Shown one piece after another: positions 8,467-16,971 of a stretch of 64,000 bases of DNA (positions are counted from its first letter, which is position 1; every line of letters begins with the position of its first letter). Origin of the DNA: Halovivax limisalsi (GTDB taxonomy: Archaea > Halobacteriota > Halobacteria > Halobacteriales > Natrialbaceae); the NCBI RefSeq assembly GCF_023093535.1, contig NZ_CP095757.1, forward strand, positions 930,001 to 994,000. The letters are read 5' to 3'. The notes under the pieces are model-generated. The model had not been told where the DNA came from and made no database searches. It saw only the letters and a list, made by a program, of their open reading frames with translations. Position numbers and translations under genes: made by a program.

Positions 8467-10356
8467 CTAAACGCCCCAGATCGCGACGATGCCGAGCGTC
8501 GTCACGACCGCGAGCAGCAGCTGCAGCGGCGCTCCCACGCGCGCAAAGTCCGTAAACTCGTAGCCGCCGGGGCCGTAGACCATCAGGTTCGTCTGGTAGC
8601 CCACCGGCGAGAGCAGCGGGGTCGAGCAGGCGAAGACGACCGCGAGGACGAACGCGTAGGGATCCGCGCCGATTCGCACGGCCACGTCGAAGCCGATCGG
8701 CAGCATCAGGACGACGCTCGCGTTGTTCGAGAGCAATTCGGTGAGCAGCGCCGTGAAGAGGTACAGCAGACCGAGCACGAGGACGACGTGTAGATCGCCG
8801 ACGGCGGCGACCGCCTGTCCGGCCAGGAAGGCCGCCGCGCCGGTTTCCTCCAGCGCGACGCCGAGCGGGATGAGGCCGGCGAGCAGGACGATCACGCTCC
8901 AGTCGACGCCGTCCCAGAGTTCCCGCGGTTCGAGGATCCCGGCGGCGACCATCGCGCCGGCGCCCGCGATCGCCGTCACGAGGATCGGCTGGATCTCCAG
9001 GGCGGCGAATCCGACGACGCCGGCGACGATGGCGAGCGCGAGCGGCAGTTTCGCCCGGCGGTAGGTCGGCCGGGTGTACTCCTGGGCGACGATGACGTTT
9101 CGATCGCGGCCCAGCCGGTCGAGCGCCTCGCGGCTCGCCTGGACGAGCAGCGTGTCGCCGCCGCGCAGCGGTCGCAGATCCATCCGCGTGTTGTGCACGT
9201 CCGGCCCGCGTCGCATCGCGAGGACGGTCGCGCCGTAGCGTCCGCGGAAGCTCGCCGTTTCGAGGGTCTCCCCGACGAGTTCCCCGTCGGGAGCGACGAT
9301 CACTTCCGCCAGCTGCAGATCGGTCGCGCCGCGGCCCCCGCCGGCAATTTCGAGGTCTTCCTCGTCGATTCCCACCCGAGGGCGATGTTCGAGCCCCTCG
9401 ACGGCGGCGAGGTCGATCACTTCTTCGCGGCCCGTTCGGACGATGAGGACGTCGTCGGGACGGAGTTCTTTCTCGTCGATGGAGGCACCGAACGCGTCGT
9501 CGCCCCGGAGCAGGGTAACCGCCTCCAGGTCGACGTCGACGGCTTCGAGCGCGTCCTGGACGGTCGTCTCGACGAGCGGGGAGCCGGCCGGGACGATCAC
9601 CTCGGTGAGGTAGCCCGAGACGTCGAACTCGTCGGTCAGCGCCTCGCTCGGCTCGATCCGCTCGGGCAGCAACGACGGCGCGACCAGCAACAGGTACGCG
9701 GACCCCGTCACCAGCACCAGCGCACCGAGGGCCGTGAACTCGAACATCGAGAACGGCCGGCCGAGGTACTCCTGGCGGGCGACGATCGAACTCGCGAGGA
9801 TGTTGGTCGAGGTGCCGATCAGCGTGAGCATGCCGCCGAGCATCGACGCGTACGAGAGCGGAATCAGGAGCCGCGAGGGCGAGGTGCCCGTCCGCTCGGC
9901 CAGGTCGATCACGACAGGGATCATGATCGCGACCACCGGCGTGTTGTTGACGAACCCGGCCGAGAGACCCGAGACGCCCACGATCGAGCCGAGCTGGCGC
10001 CGATCGCTGTCGCCCGCGAACGACGCCAGGCGCTCGCCCAGCAACTGCACCGCGCCCGTCCGACGGACGCCCTCGCTCAGGACGAACATCATCAAGACCG
10101 TGATCGTCGCCGGGCTGGCGAAGCCCGAGATGCCCTCTTCCGGCGAGATCGTCGTCCACGGTTCGAGGACGATCAGCGCCGCCATCACGCCGAGGGCGGT
10201 CACGTCGAGCGGGATCGGTTGCGTGACGAACAGAACGACCGCGACCACCACGATCGCGAAGACCACGAGCATCGACATCGACAGGGCCGGCGGATCGGCG
10301 GGCGTGGCGGCGAGGGACCGGGCGAACGCACCCGGCCGGAGGGGCGAATCGGCCAT
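8467..10356 (-). CDS. SLC13/DASS-type transporter with two RCK_C domains
   Basis: About 629 residues if started at the ATG at 10356. Hydrophobic helices at both ends (ArsB/DASS-type ion transporter halves; FVNNTPVVAIMIPVV and LLSNNASVVLMLPIG are the paired hairpin motifs) enclose a soluble centre with two TrkA-C/RCK_C-like domains (GYLTEVIVPAGSPLVE and LAEVIVAPDGELVGETL). Such proteins carry dicarboxylates, sulfate or other anions with sodium; the RCK_C pair may bind a ligand. The start is uncertain: ATGs at 10407, 10356 and 10278 are all in frame, and the last sits just before the first helix. It is divergent from purA. Confidence 0.85.
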   Translation of the reverse strand: MADSPLRPGAFARSLAATPADPPALSMSMLVVFAIVVVAVVLFVTQPIPLDVTALGVMAALIVLEPWTTISPEEGISGFASPATITVLMMFVLSEGVRRTGAVQLLGERLASFAGDSDRRQLGSIVGVSGLSAGFVNNTPVVAIMIPVVIDLAERTGTSPSRLLIPLSYASMLGGMLTLIGTSTNILASSIVARQEYLGRPFSMFEFTALGALVLVTGSAYLLLVAPSLLPERIEPSEALTDEFDVSGYLTEVIVPAGSPLVETTVQDALEAVDVDLEAVTLLRGDDAFGASIDEKELRPDDVLIVRTGREEVIDLAAVEGLEHRPRVGIDEEDLEIAGGGRGATDLQLAEVIVAPDGELVGETLETASFRGRYGATVLAMRRGPDVHNTRMDLRPLRGGDTLLVQASREALDRLGRDRNVIVAQEYTRPTYRRAKLPLALAIVAGVVGFAALEIQPILVTAIAGAGAMVAAGILEPRELWDGVDWSVIVLLAGLIPLGVALEETGAAAFLAGQAVAAVGDLHVVLVLGLLYLFTALLTELLSNNASVVLMLPIGFDVAVRIGADPYAFVLAVVFACSTPLLSPVGYQTNLMVYGPGGYEFTDFARVGAPLQLLLAVVTTLGIVAIWGV

Positions 10357-10498
10357 CGCGATGGAATTGGCGATAGCGCCTGGAACCGAACGTACGACCC
10401 GCGTCACGAGAGCCCGTCCCTACACCGTCACGGCCCATATACGTCCGTTTCACCGACCGTCGAGATCACGACCGGCGGAACGTCAGCCTGAATAGCTC

Positions 10499-10515
10499 GA
10501 CGGGCGTCGCCCGTC
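10499..10515. promoter_or_regulatory. Perfect inverted repeat between slc13-like gene and purA
   Basis: GACGGGC-GTC-GCCCGTC is a 7-bp perfect inverted repeat with a 3-base centre in the 286-bp divergent promoter region. It may be an operator or the 5' leader hairpin of the transporter transcript. No TATA box could be assigned with confidence. Confidence 0.35.
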
Positions 10516-10579
10516 ACTCGAGATAGCCCGACGTCGGTCGCTCGTCAGCCGGGATGTTCCGACGCGAATCGCTCCTTCC

Positions 10580-10618
10580 CGTGTGAATCACACGTCACCC
10601 AGGTGAATCGCGCTTCAC
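10580..10618. promoter_or_regulatory. Tandem inverted repeats upstream of purA
   Basis: Two dyads lie 25-63 bp before the purA ATG (10643): CGTGTGAATCACACG at 10580-10594, perfect around its central A, and GTGAATCGCGCTTCAC at 10603-10618, with GTGAA/TTCAC arms. Both contain GTGAATC, and the two copies of that word (10583 and 10603) are exactly 20 bp, two helical turns, apart. This looks like a double binding site for a dimeric regulator, probably of purine synthesis; the regulator is unknown. Confidence 0.55.
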
Positions 10619-10642
10619 AGAACGATTAGGTCCCGACCGGCC

Positions 10643-12076
10643 GTGGCTCCGTTCGTGAACGCAACTGTCATCGGCTCCCAGCTGGGGGACGAGGGGAAGG
10701 GCGGTATCGTCGACGTCTTCGCGGGCGACGCGGACGTCGTCGTCAGGTATCAGGGCGGCGCGAACGCCGGACACACGGTCGAACGCGACGGGGAGACGTA
10801 CGAACTCAGACTCCTTCCGAGCGGCGTCGTGCGGGGCGCCGTCGGCGTCATCGGAACCGGCTGCGTGGTCGATCCGGGGACCCTCTTTTCGGAACTCGAC
10901 GCGCTCCGCGAGCGCGGTCTCGACCCCGACCTCCGCGTCGACGCTCGCGCCCACGTCGTCCTCCCGCACCACCGCGCCCTCGACGGGATCGAGGAGGCCG
11001 CCAGGGACGAGGGCGGTGAGGCGGTCGGAACGACGGGGAACGGGATCGGACCAGCCTACGAGGACAAAGCCGGCCGCCGCGGCGTACGGATCGGCGACCT
11101 GACCGACCCCGACTCGCTCGACTCCCGGATCGAGTCGATCGTCTCGCGCAAGCGGCGGCTGGTCGAGCGCGTCTACGACGTCGACCCGGACGAACTGGGG
11201 GTCGAGGTCGGCGCCCCAGGCGCCCCCGGAGCGGAGCCGATCGACCCGTTCGACGCCGACGCGATCCGCGAAATCCTGCGCACGTGGGGCGACCGTCTCG
11301 AATCCGAGGGGATGGTCGTCGACGCCGGGGCCTACCTGACAGCGGCCGACCGCGAGGGGAAGCGAATCCTCTTCGAGGGGGCGCAGGGGACCCAGATCGA
11401 CGTCGATCACGGCACCTACCCGTACGTGACGTCGTCGAACCCGACCGTCGGCGGCGCGATTTCGGGCACAGGTGCGCCCCCGACCCTCGTCGCCGACGGC
11501 CACGTGATCGGCGTCGTGAAGGGCTACCTCACGCGCGTCGGCAACGGACCGATGCCCACCGAGTTGGCCGAGGATCACGCCGCGGCCGTCCGGGAGCGCG
11601 TCGGCGCGTTCGGCACTGTGACGGGTCGGGCCCGCCGGATCGGCTGGCTCGACCTGCCGATGCTTCGCCACGCGGCCCGCGTCAACGGCTTCACCGGCCT
11701 CGCGATCACGCACGTCGACACGCTCGCCGGGTTCGACGAGTTGCGACTCTGTACGGCGTACGACCTCGACGGCGAGCGCGTCGAAACCGTCCCCGCCACT
11801 CGCGCGGCCTGGGAGCGCTGCGAGCCGGTTTACGCGTCGATGGCGACCTGGTCCGCACCCGACTGGGGCGCCGTCGCCGACGCGGGATACGACGCGGTGC
11901 CCGAAGCGGCCCGCGAGTACGTCGAGACCGTCGCCGAGTCGCTCTCGGTCCCGATCGTCGCGGTCGGCGTCGGTCCCGGCCGCGAAGCGACCGTCGTCCG
12001 GACGAACCCGCTCGACCGTCGCGACGGCCGATCGGACGCCAGACCGATAACCCCTCGCGACCAATCGACTGACTGA
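10643..12076 (+). CDS. purA: Adenylosuccinate synthetase
   Basis: A 477-residue enzyme that joins IMP and aspartate using GTP, the first committed step to AMP, in the cytoplasm. The N-terminal GDEGKG phosphate-binding loop (residues 14-19), QGGANAGHTV, TTGNGIGPAYEDK, FEGAQGTQIDVDHGTYP and the C-terminal GVGPGREATV are all present and in order. The length is slightly above the bacterial average because of an acidic insertion (GAPGAPGAEPIDPFDADA) and a charged C-terminal tail. The start follows the tandem operator at 10580-10618. The next gene begins 3 bp after the stop, suggesting co-transcription with a regulator. Confidence 0.96.
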   Translation: MAPFVNATVIGSQLGDEGKGGIVDVFAGDADVVVRYQGGANAGHTVERDGETYELRLLPSGVVRGAVGVIGTGCVVDPGTLFSELDALRERGLDPDLRVDARAHVVLPHHRALDGIEEAARDEGGEAVGTTGNGIGPAYEDKAGRRGVRIGDLTDPDSLDSRIESIVSRKRRLVERVYDVDPDELGVEVGAPGAPGAEPIDPFDADAIREILRTWGDRLESEGMVVDAGAYLTAADREGKRILFEGAQGTQIDVDHGTYPYVTSSNPTVGGAISGTGAPPTLVADGHVIGVVKGYLTRVGNGPMPTELAEDHAAAVRERVGAFGTVTGRARRIGWLDLPMLRHAARVNGFTGLAITHVDTLAGFDELRLCTAYDLDGERVETVPATRAAWERCEPVYASMATWSAPDWGAVADAGYDAVPEAAREYVETVAESLSVPIVAVGVGPGREATVVRTNPLDRRDGRSDARPITPRDQSTD

Positions 12077-12079
12077 CCG

Positions 12080-13036
12080 ATGCCCGACGACGAACGGGGA
12101 GCGAACGAAGCCGAGGCGGACGGATCAGCCGGGGGCGCACTCGACGTCGAGACCGCGTTCGCCCTGCTGGCCGACGAGACGCGGGTCGCGATCGTCCGCG
12201 AACTCGGCGCGGCGACCGCCTCGCCAGAGACGGGCATCGCCCACCTCGGCTACGCCGACCTCCAGTCCCGCGCGGACATCCGCGACTCCGGCCGGTTCAA
12301 CTACCACCTCACGAAACTCCGGGGCAACTACGTCGCGAAGGAACCCGAGGGCTACCGGCTCCGCTGGCCCGGGATGGTGCTGTACCGGACGCTCGTCGCC
12401 GGCCGGCTCACCGACGATGCCGCGCCGTCGCTGGGGGACGTCGCCGTCGGGACCGACTGCCACCGCTGTGGCGCCCCCATCGAGGTGTCGCGCTACGAGA
12501 CCCTGGTCCGCGTCCGCTGTGGCACCTGCGACGCGAATTACACCGACATCTACCTCCCTTCCCACGGCCTGATCGACCGGGGCCGAGAATCCCTGCTGTC
12601 CACGATCCACCGGCGCAGTCGCTCGATCATGGATTCGATGACGGCCGGGCACTGTCCCTGGTGCGCCCGGGCGGTCGAACCGGAGGTTCACGACGACGAG
12701 GCGCTCCCGTCGCGCCACGACACGCGCGATCTCGACGCCTACGCCGTCTATCACTGCACGGAGTGCACCGGCTTCCAGTACGCCCCGATCGCGCAGACGC
12801 TGCTCTATCGGCCGGTCACGATCGCGTTCTTCCACGAGCGCGGACGCGATCTCACCGCGATCCCGCGCTGGGAACTCGACTGGGCGGTGACCGACCGAAC
12901 GACCGAGATTCTCGGACGCGATCCGTGGCGCTTTGCCGTCCGCGTGCCGTTCGAGGGATCGGAACTCGTCGTCGAACTCGACGAGCGCCTCGACGTCGTC
13001 GACTCGCGTGTAACGGCGTCTGAAAACCGGGAGTAA
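12080..13036 (+). CDS. ArsR-like winged-helix regulator with two zinc knuckle pairs
   Basis: A 318-residue protein. Residues 24-100 form a winged helix typical of haloarchaeal ArsR-like regulators (FALLADETRVAIVRELG... SGRFNYHLTKLRGNYV). The rest holds four CxxC knuckles: CHRCG and CGTC near residues 134-152, CPWC and CTEC near 194-233. This family is widespread and uncharacterised in haloarchaea. It begins 3 bp after purA, so it may be in the same transcript; a role as the regulator binding the purA dyads is possible but purely contextual. Confidence 0.82.
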   Translation: MPDDERGANEAEADGSAGGALDVETAFALLADETRVAIVRELGAATASPETGIAHLGYADLQSRADIRDSGRFNYHLTKLRGNYVAKEPEGYRLRWPGMVLYRTLVAGRLTDDAAPSLGDVAVGTDCHRCGAPIEVSRYETLVRVRCGTCDANYTDIYLPSHGLIDRGRESLLSTIHRRSRSIMDSMTAGHCPWCARAVEPEVHDDEALPSRHDTRDLDAYAVYHCTECTGFQYAPIAQTLLYRPVTIAFFHERGRDLTAIPRWELDWAVTDRTTEILGRDPWRFAVRVPFEGSELVVELDERLDVVDSRVTASENRE

Positions 13037-13084
13037 ACTCGAACCGTCGACCGCACCGAAGTCGAGCTACTGGGTCCGTTATAG

Positions 13085-13140
13085 AGGCCAAGGAGAATAC
13101 CCGCGCCCTGAGGCGCGGGATGAATCCGACACTCTGACCG
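13085..13140 (+). ncRNA. Orphan hairpin like the 3' end (omega/reRNA) of TnpB elements
   Basis: A stem CCCGCGCC/GGCGCGGG (13100-13107 / 13112-13119, loop CTGA) is followed by ATGAATCCGAC. Haloarchaeal IS200/IS605-type elements end, downstream of tnpB, with a very similar GC-rich hairpin and the words GGGATGAATCCGAC or close variants; this is the guide-RNA scaffold of TnpB. No tnpB or tnpA is present nearby, so this would be a leftover right end. The match is from memory of the motif, not a search. Confidence 0.45.
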
Positions 13141-13465
13141 CTAATCCACCGACGACACTCCAGCCGGATATGCAACGCCCGGTCGCCGGTCGCTCGCGGA
13201 GAGCGCAATGTTTTCCGCCTTTACTGAGCGATCTCTACCTTCGCGAATTGGACGAATGCTCGTGTCGCATTCGCGTTGTGTATCCATCACTGGTTGGTTC
13301 CAAATGTCCCTGTTCGATCCTGGCCCTCCCGGATTCAGCGAAGGCATTTGACCAGCTATCGATCACGACTCGACCGGGGGATTGCAGGGAGGACGACACT
13401 CGGCGCTCAGTGATCTCCGTTCGAAGGAAACACACCTTTCACCGCGTGGTGACAACCGATAGCCG
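13141..13465. other. Intergenic region with one hairpin
   Basis: About 325 bp between the possible TnpB-element end and the exchanger gene. It is less GC-rich than neighbouring genes and has no ORF I trust. An inverted repeat CGAATGC/GCATTCG (13253-13259 and 13267-13273, 7-base loop) is the only visible structure. The exchanger promoter must lie near 13420-13450, but no clear TATA box is seen. Confidence 0.4.
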
Positions 13466-14473
13466 ATGGTGGGACTGCTCGTCTCCCTCGGTCTCGTCGT
13501 TATCGCAACACTCGTTATCTGGAAGGGCAGCGAATACTTCGAGCGGTCCGCAGAGCGCCTCAGCAAATACTACGGGCTGCCTGTCGCCGTCCACGGCGCC
13601 ATCGTCGTTGCCGTCGGGTCGAGTTTCCCCGAAATCAGTTCCATCGTCATTAGTACGCTCGTCCACGGCGAGTTCTCCCTCGGCGTCGGTGCGATCGTCG
13701 GCAGTGCCATTTTCAATCTCCTGGTTATTCCGGCACTCTCAGCCTTCGCCAGCGAGGAATTGGGAGCGACCCGCGACATCGTTCACAAAGACGCGCAGTT
13801 TTACATCATCAGCGTTCTCGTCCTGTTCATCACGTTCGCACTTGGTGCGACGTACGTCCCCGGTGGGACGAATCGTGCCGCGATACTGACACCCACGCTG
13901 GCGCTGCTCCCGCTTGCCACGTACGGAATTTACGTCTTTCTCCACCAGCAGGACGCCAGCGAACACGTCGCTGACGATTCTCTCGACGTGCGCCCGGCCC
14001 GAGAGTGGGGACTGCTTGCGGTAGCTCTGGTCATCATCGCCGTCGGGGTCGAGGGCATCGTCCGTGCCGCTCTCTCACTGGGGGCAATCTTTGGGGCGTC
14101 GAGTTTCCTGTTGGGGTTGACCGTTATCGCCGCCGGAACGAGCCTCCCCGACGCGTTCGTCAGCGTTCGCGCCGCCCAAAACGACGACAGCGTCACGAGC
14201 CTCACGAACGTCCTCGGGAGCAACACGTTCAATCTCCTGGTTGCGATCCCAATCGGCGTCCTCTTGGCGGGGTCCGCGACCATCAACTTCCTCGCTGCAA
14301 TTCCGACGATGGGGTTCCTCGCGTTCGCTACGCTCGTTTTCGTCGTGTTTACACGCACGGACCTCGAACTCACCGACCACGAAGCATACGGCTTTCTCTG
14401 CCTATACGGATTGTTCCTCCTCTGGATGATTCTCGAATCGATGGGGATCATCGAGACTGTCCGTGGAATGTAA
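13466..14473 (+). CDS. Cation/calcium exchanger (CaCA, YrbG-like)
   Basis: A 335-residue membrane protein with ten or so hydrophobic helices and the two inverted alpha repeats of the CaCA superfamily: VAVGSSFPEISSIVIS with GSAIFNLLVIPAL in half one, AAGTSLPDAFVSVRAA with GSNTFNLLVAIPI in half two. The acidic residues in these repeats (FPE, LPD) form the Ca2+/Na+ site. The protein would export Ca2+ against sodium entry. Codon use is noticeably less GC-biased than in purA or hisA, which may reflect acquisition. No operon partner on either side. Confidence 0.9.
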   Translation: MVGLLVSLGLVVIATLVIWKGSEYFERSAERLSKYYGLPVAVHGAIVVAVGSSFPEISSIVISTLVHGEFSLGVGAIVGSAIFNLLVIPALSAFASEELGATRDIVHKDAQFYIISVLVLFITFALGATYVPGGTNRAAILTPTLALLPLATYGIYVFLHQQDASEHVADDSLDVRPAREWGLLAVALVIIAVGVEGIVRAALSLGAIFGASSFLLGLTVIAAGTSLPDAFVSVRAAQNDDSVTSLTNVLGSNTFNLLVAIPIGVLLAGSATINFLAAIPTMGFLAFATLVFVVFTRTDLELTDHEAYGFLCLYGLFLLWMILESMGIIETVRGM

Positions 14474-14673
14474 TCGATGGTTAGGATCGACTGCACTGAT
14501 GGATTTGCGCCCTGTGTTCAGCACGGCCGCTGAAACTCGTCACCGATCGAGGGTTTCAACGAGGTCAAACGCTTGGGAATCGACCGTATCTCTTCGTCGC
14601 GCTCGAAAGGGTATCCGTTGCGAACAGGCCACCGGATCAATACCGTTACTTTCCTTCCGTCGTTAGTGGATAC

Positions 14674-15405
14674 ATGAACATCTTCCCCACCTTCGAGGTG
14701 ATCCCCGCCGTCGACGTTCAGGACGGCGAGGTCGTCCAGCTCGTCCAGGGCGAACGCGGCACCGAGAAGCGCTACGGCGACCCCGTCGAGGCGGCCGAGC
14801 GCTGGATCGACGCCGGTGCGGAGTCGCTGCACCTGGTCGACCTCGACGGCGCGTTCGAGGGCCAGCGGGAAAACGCCGCCGCGATCGAGGCGGTCGTCGA
14901 GAGCGTCTCCGTCCCCGTCCAGCTCGGCGGCGGCATCCGCACCGCCGCGGACGCCCGGTCGCTGCTCGAGCGCGGCGTCGATCGCGTGATTCTGGGGACG
15001 GCGGCGGTCGAGACCCCCGATATCGTGGCCGAGATCAGCGAGACGCATCCCGACTCCGTGGTCGTGAGCCTCGACGCCAAGGACGGCGAGGTCGTCGTCG
15101 AGGGCTGGACCGAGGGGACCGGCCTCGCCCCGGCCGAGGCGGCCGCGCGCTACGCCGACCTCGGCGCCGGCGCGATCCTCTTTACGAACGTCGACGTCGA
15201 GGGTCGCCTCGAGGGCATCGACGCCGACCCGGTCCGCGACCTCGTCGCGGCCACGGACCTCCCCGTCGTCGCGAGCGGCGGGGTCGCGACGCTCGCGGAC
15301 GTCAGGGCGCTTCGCGAGGCCGGCGCGGCCGCCGTCGTCGTCGGGAGCGCGCTCTACGAGGGCCGATTCTCCCTCGAAGCGGCGTCGAAACTCGACGAGG
15401 AGTGA
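14674..15405 (+). CDS. hisA: Phosphoribosylformimino-5-aminoimidazole carboxamide ribotide isomerase
   Basis: A 243-residue TIM barrel that catalyses the fourth step of histidine synthesis (ProFAR to PRFAR). It has the N-terminal catalytic Asp strand (FEVIPAVDVQDGEVVQL), the first phosphate-binding GGGIRT segment (residues about 89-94), the second catalytic region (GWTEGTG) and the second phosphate site ASGGVATLADV. It distinguishes itself from HisF by the HisA-type GWTEGTG loop. Normal length. hisB lies 0.8 kb downstream on the same strand but separated by a divergent small gene, so the his genes are not in one tight operon here. Confidence 0.95.
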   Translation: MNIFPTFEVIPAVDVQDGEVVQLVQGERGTEKRYGDPVEAAERWIDAGAESLHLVDLDGAFEGQRENAAAIEAVVESVSVPVQLGGGIRTAADARSLLERGVDRVILGTAAVETPDIVAEISETHPDSVVVSLDAKDGEVVVEGWTEGTGLAPAEAAARYADLGAGAILFTNVDVEGRLEGIDADPVRDLVAATDLPVVASGGVATLADVRALREAGAAAVVVGSALYEGRFSLEAASKLDEE

Positions 15406-15483
15406 CGGACGGGCCGTAAGATGGAGCGAACCGACGATCGGAGCGGGGAAGCGGGCGGGAGCGGTGAATCGTCGGCTCGCGGG

Positions 15484-15744
15484 CTACTGGTTGTAGCCGT
15501 GGCCGACGTAGAGGGCGACGACGTTGAGCGCGAGCAATCCGACGAACAGCGTCACACTGGCGAGGCTTTCGAGCCCCTGCACGAGGAGCCCGAGGTGGGC
15601 GAACGGAAGGCCGATCGCTCCCCAGAACGAGAGGAACTGCAGCGGGGCCTTGATCGAACGGGCGATTCGGCTCGCGGCGGCGTCGGCCTCGCGGCCGAGC
15701 CGAGCGAGCGCGCGGGGTGCGAGGAGGGAGGACTTGGGTTGCAC
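15484..15744 (-). CDS. Small two-helix membrane protein, unknown function
   Basis: An 86-residue basic protein starting at GTG with a charged N-terminal half (residues 1-30) and two hydrophobic segments (about 36-55 and 60-80), ending GHGYNQ. I do not recognise the family. Codon use is fully haloarchaeal. It is convergent with hisA and its promoter region is shared with or close to that of hisB; a TATA-like TATAAT at 15786-15791 lies about 45 bp upstream of the start. Confidence 0.6.
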   Translation of the reverse strand: MQPKSSLLAPRALARLGREADAAASRIARSIKAPLQFLSFWGAIGLPFAHLGLLVQGLESLASVTLFVGLLALNVVALYVGHGYNQ

Positions 15745-16178
15745 GAGTGGTCACCTCGTATGAGTTCCTCTCGAACCGTACCGTCATATAATGTGACCAA
15801 TATTGGGGGATTTTCGATCCATTTTACCGCGGAATGGGACGTTTACCCTGGTTTCAAACTGACACAGATACCATTAGACGTTTTACAATCCAATTTGAGG
15901 GTGTTTCGGGGATAGTGATTGAAACCGCACACTTTCGCCCTCGAATTGGGTATTCGAACCGACGACTCGATCCGACCGGATCGGCAACCACCCGCGCTCG
16001 CGAGCCCGCCCCAACACGGTTCGCTCGACAGCGCGGCCGGAGTTGCCGATCGACCGGGCCGATGCGTTCGACGGGGGTATCCGATCAGGACCGGTCGATA
16101 CTCGCGCGGCGGCGTCGGTGCCGGCCCGACGCACGGAGAGGCGGAATCGCCTTGTACTCGCGGGCCCGTGACTTGGCC
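15745..16178. other. Divergent intergenic region before hisB
   Basis: The segment 15770-15960 is clearly richer in A/T than the rest of the neighbourhood (TATAAT, AATATT, GTTTTACAATCC), after which GC content rises again toward hisB. I find no gene: long ORFs here are only extensions of the hisB frame. It must hold the promoters of the small membrane protein and hisB. An inverted repeat CGAAT-TGGGT-ATTCG lies at about 15942-15956. Confidence 0.4.
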
Positions 16179-16769
16179 ATGAGCGATCGATCCGCGACGG
16201 TCACGCGCGAGACCGCCGAGACGACCATCGAGTGTTCGCTCGCGATCGACGGCGCGTGCGAGGCCGACGTCGAGACCGGCATCGGCTTTTTCGACCACAT
16301 GCTTACCGCCGTCGCGACCCACGGACTGTTCGACCTCGAGGTCGCCTGCGACGGCGACCTCCACGTCGACGACCACCACACGGTCGAGGACGTCGGCCTC
16401 TGTCTGGGGAGCGCGCTCGACGACGCCCTCGGCGACCGGAGCGGGATCGTCCGCTTCGCCGATCGCCGCGTGCCGCTCGACGAGGCCGTCGCGAGCGTCG
16501 TCGTCGACGTGAGCGGCCGACCGCTCTTCCAGTTCGACGGCGAGTTCTCTCAGGAGTCGGTCGGCGGACTGACCAGCCACATGGCCCGCCACTTCTGGCG
16601 CTCGGTCGCGACGACCGCCGGTCTCACCTTGCACGCCGAAATCGACGGCGAGAACGCCCACCACGAGATCGAGGCGCTGTTCAAGGCCGCCGCGCGCACC
16701 CTCGACGACGCGACGCGGGTCGACGACCGCCGCGCCGAGTCGACGCCGAGCACGAAGGGCGAACTGTAG
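16179..16769 (+). CDS. hisB: Imidazoleglycerol-phosphate dehydratase
   Basis: A 196-residue manganese enzyme of histidine synthesis (sixth step, IGP to imidazoleacetol phosphate). The two duplicated metal motifs are present: [14 protein letters not shown] with DDHHTVED in the first half, and [10 protein letters not shown] with [17 protein letters not shown] in the second. This is the monofunctional archaeal/plant type, with no N-terminal phosphatase domain. The ATG at 16179 gives the standard length; the open frame upstream to 15834 lacks family features. Confidence 0.96.
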   Translation: MSDRSATVTRETAETTIECSLAIDGACEADVETGIGFFDHMLTAVATHGLFDLEVACDGDLHVDDHHTVEDVGLCLGSALDDALGDRSGIVRFADRRVPLDEAVASVVVDVSGRPLFQFDGEFSQESVGGLTSHMARHFWRSVATTAGLTLHAEIDGENAHHEIEALFKAAARTLDDATRVDDRRAESTPSTKGEL

Positions 16770-16971
16770 GCGTCGCGGGCCGCGACCGAAATCGTCGACC
16801 CTTCGTCCTGCCCGGCCGCGAAACCGTTTTTCCCGTCCGGCACGGACTGGCTTCCATGTACCGCCGTTCCCGGCGACCGAGCCCCCATAGACTCTCGCAC
16901 CCCGAGACGTGCGAGCGACGGGGCCGGGGACGGCATCGTCCACATGTGGCCGTTCGCACCGGTGATCGGCC

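Noticed and set aside
7844-10453. 869-codon minus-strand frame overlapping the transporter genes
   Set aside because: An Arg/Pro-rich frame across two well-supported genes on the same strand; not coding.
15834-16178. N-terminal extension of hisB frame
   Set aside because: Upstream part is basic and unlike HisB; the family start is at 16179.
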